15,785 bases of DNA. It comes from an uncultured Prevotella sp. (GTDB taxonomy: Bacteria > Bacteroidota > Bacteroidia > Bacteroidales > Bacteroidaceae). The notes under the pieces are model-generated. The model was not told the DNA's origin. It did no database searches and saw only the letters and a list, made by a program, of their open reading frames with translations. Positions 15,540-15,785 of the stretch are shown here, piece by piece. Position 1 is the first letter of the stretch; every line of letters begins with the position of its first letter. The stretch spans positions 1 to 15,785 of the forward strand of contig CAMTJK010000041.1 in NCBI GenBank assembly GCA_947072805.1, written 5' to 3'. A program made the position numbers and the translations under genes.

Positions 15540-15573
15540 CAAAGTTACAAAAAATAATTATATTTCACGTCAA
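15540..15573 (-). promoter_or_regulatory. Bacteroidetes-type promoter of the purU-his-lys-fbp operon
   Basis: Read on the - strand, TTGACG (15573-15568) is followed after 20 bases by TAACTTTG (15547-15540), an exact match to the -7 consensus TAnnTTTG of the Bacteroidetes primary sigma factor. The spacing fits and the -33 element is a close variant of TTTG/TTG. Transcription should begin near 15535, leaving a leader of about 44 bases before purU with no Shine-Dalgarno sequence. No comparable box was seen in the small gaps further down the operon. Confidence 0.65.
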
Positions 15574-15588
15574 TTAGGTGTGAAATAT
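15560..15588. promoter_or_regulatory. Perfect 9-bp dyad overlapping the -33 element (candidate operator)
   Basis: ATATTTCAC (15560-15568) and GTGAAATAT (15580-15588) are perfect inverted repeats separated by 11 bases, giving half-site centres 20 bases apart, about two helical turns. One arm touches the -33 box of the purU promoter, so a dimeric protein bound here could block or recruit polymerase. It lies upstream of the predicted transcript, so it is not an RNA leader hairpin. No known regulator motif is recognised in it. Confidence 0.45.
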
Positions 15589-15785
15589 TACATATTGCCA
15601 TGTTCCTGGCGCTTTTTTCTTACACAAGGTTTTGCTATATGGTATTTTCTATGCTCATAATGTTACCTTTTATCTTCAATACGATAGTGATATACTATCC
15701 TAAAAAACAATAGTCGAATTGCATCGCGAAATAACACGTATAACATTTATTTACTTTTATGAAAAATGTTTACTTTAACGTGTGT
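15574..15785. other. Non-coding A/T-rich region at the right edge
   Basis: No gene is apparent between the purU promoter and the window end. It holds a small dyad, GATAGT-N5-ACTATC (15683-15699), and a nested pair of inverted repeats at 15734-15783: outer ACACGT/ACGTGT and inner AACATTT/AAATGTT. These could belong to the regulatory region of a gene beyond the edge. Confidence 0.5.

Overview
The window looks like chromosomal core sequence from a Bacteroidetes bacterium, most probably Prevotella or a close relative. The signs are: a fused hisIE; the long (about 660 residue) class III fructose-1,6-bisphosphatase; a short (386 residue) LysA; start codons preceded by A/T-rich leaders with no recognisable Shine-Dalgarno sequence; and a promoter-like TAACTTTG box matching the Bacteroidetes -7 consensus TAnnTTTG. 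The genus is an inference from protein resemblance only.

Layout. Bases 1-464 hold no convincing gene, only a strong imperfect hairpin and a doubtful broken antisense reading frame. Bases 465-4183 (+ strand) carry recJ and recQ, overlapping by ATGA, a two-gene DNA-repair unit. Bases 4184-4428 separate two convergent transcription units. Bases 4429-15491 (- strand) carry eleven tightly packed genes, read from right to left: purU, hisH, hisA, hisF, hisIE, an ftsE-type ABC ATPase, lysC, lysA, a family 2 glycosyltransferase, a partial GT-B (GT4-like) protein, and fbp. No gap between them exceeds 26 bases and several start/stop codons overlap, so they are probably one operon. A promoter, an overlapping 9-bp dyad and an 11-codon leader ORF lie just upstream of purU.

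How the genes fit together. HisH/HisF, HisA and HisIE cover the middle of histidine biosynthesis, from phosphoribosyl-ATP to imidazole glycerol phosphate plus AICAR. PurU hydrolyses 10-formyl-THF, the cofactor needed to turn AICAR into IMP, so its position ahead of hisH suggests balancing of one-carbon and purine flux. LysC and LysA are the first and last dedicated enzymes of the diaminopimelate/lysine route, which also feeds peptidoglycan, and the FtsE-like ATPase is a cell-division/cell-wall factor. The two glycosyltransferase-like genes are visibly more A+T-rich than the his genes and are translationally coupled to fbp, a gluconeogenesis gene. hisG, hisD, hisC, hisB and ftsX are not in the window.

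I found no clear new defence or mobile system, no CRISPR array, no tRNA or rRNA and no insertion sequence. The most unusual items are the GT4-like protein that lacks the family's nucleotide-sugar-binding half, the RecQ with its zinc site displaced about 170 residues toward the C terminus, the dyad and leader ORF at the operon head, and two active-site-proximal glutamines in HisH.
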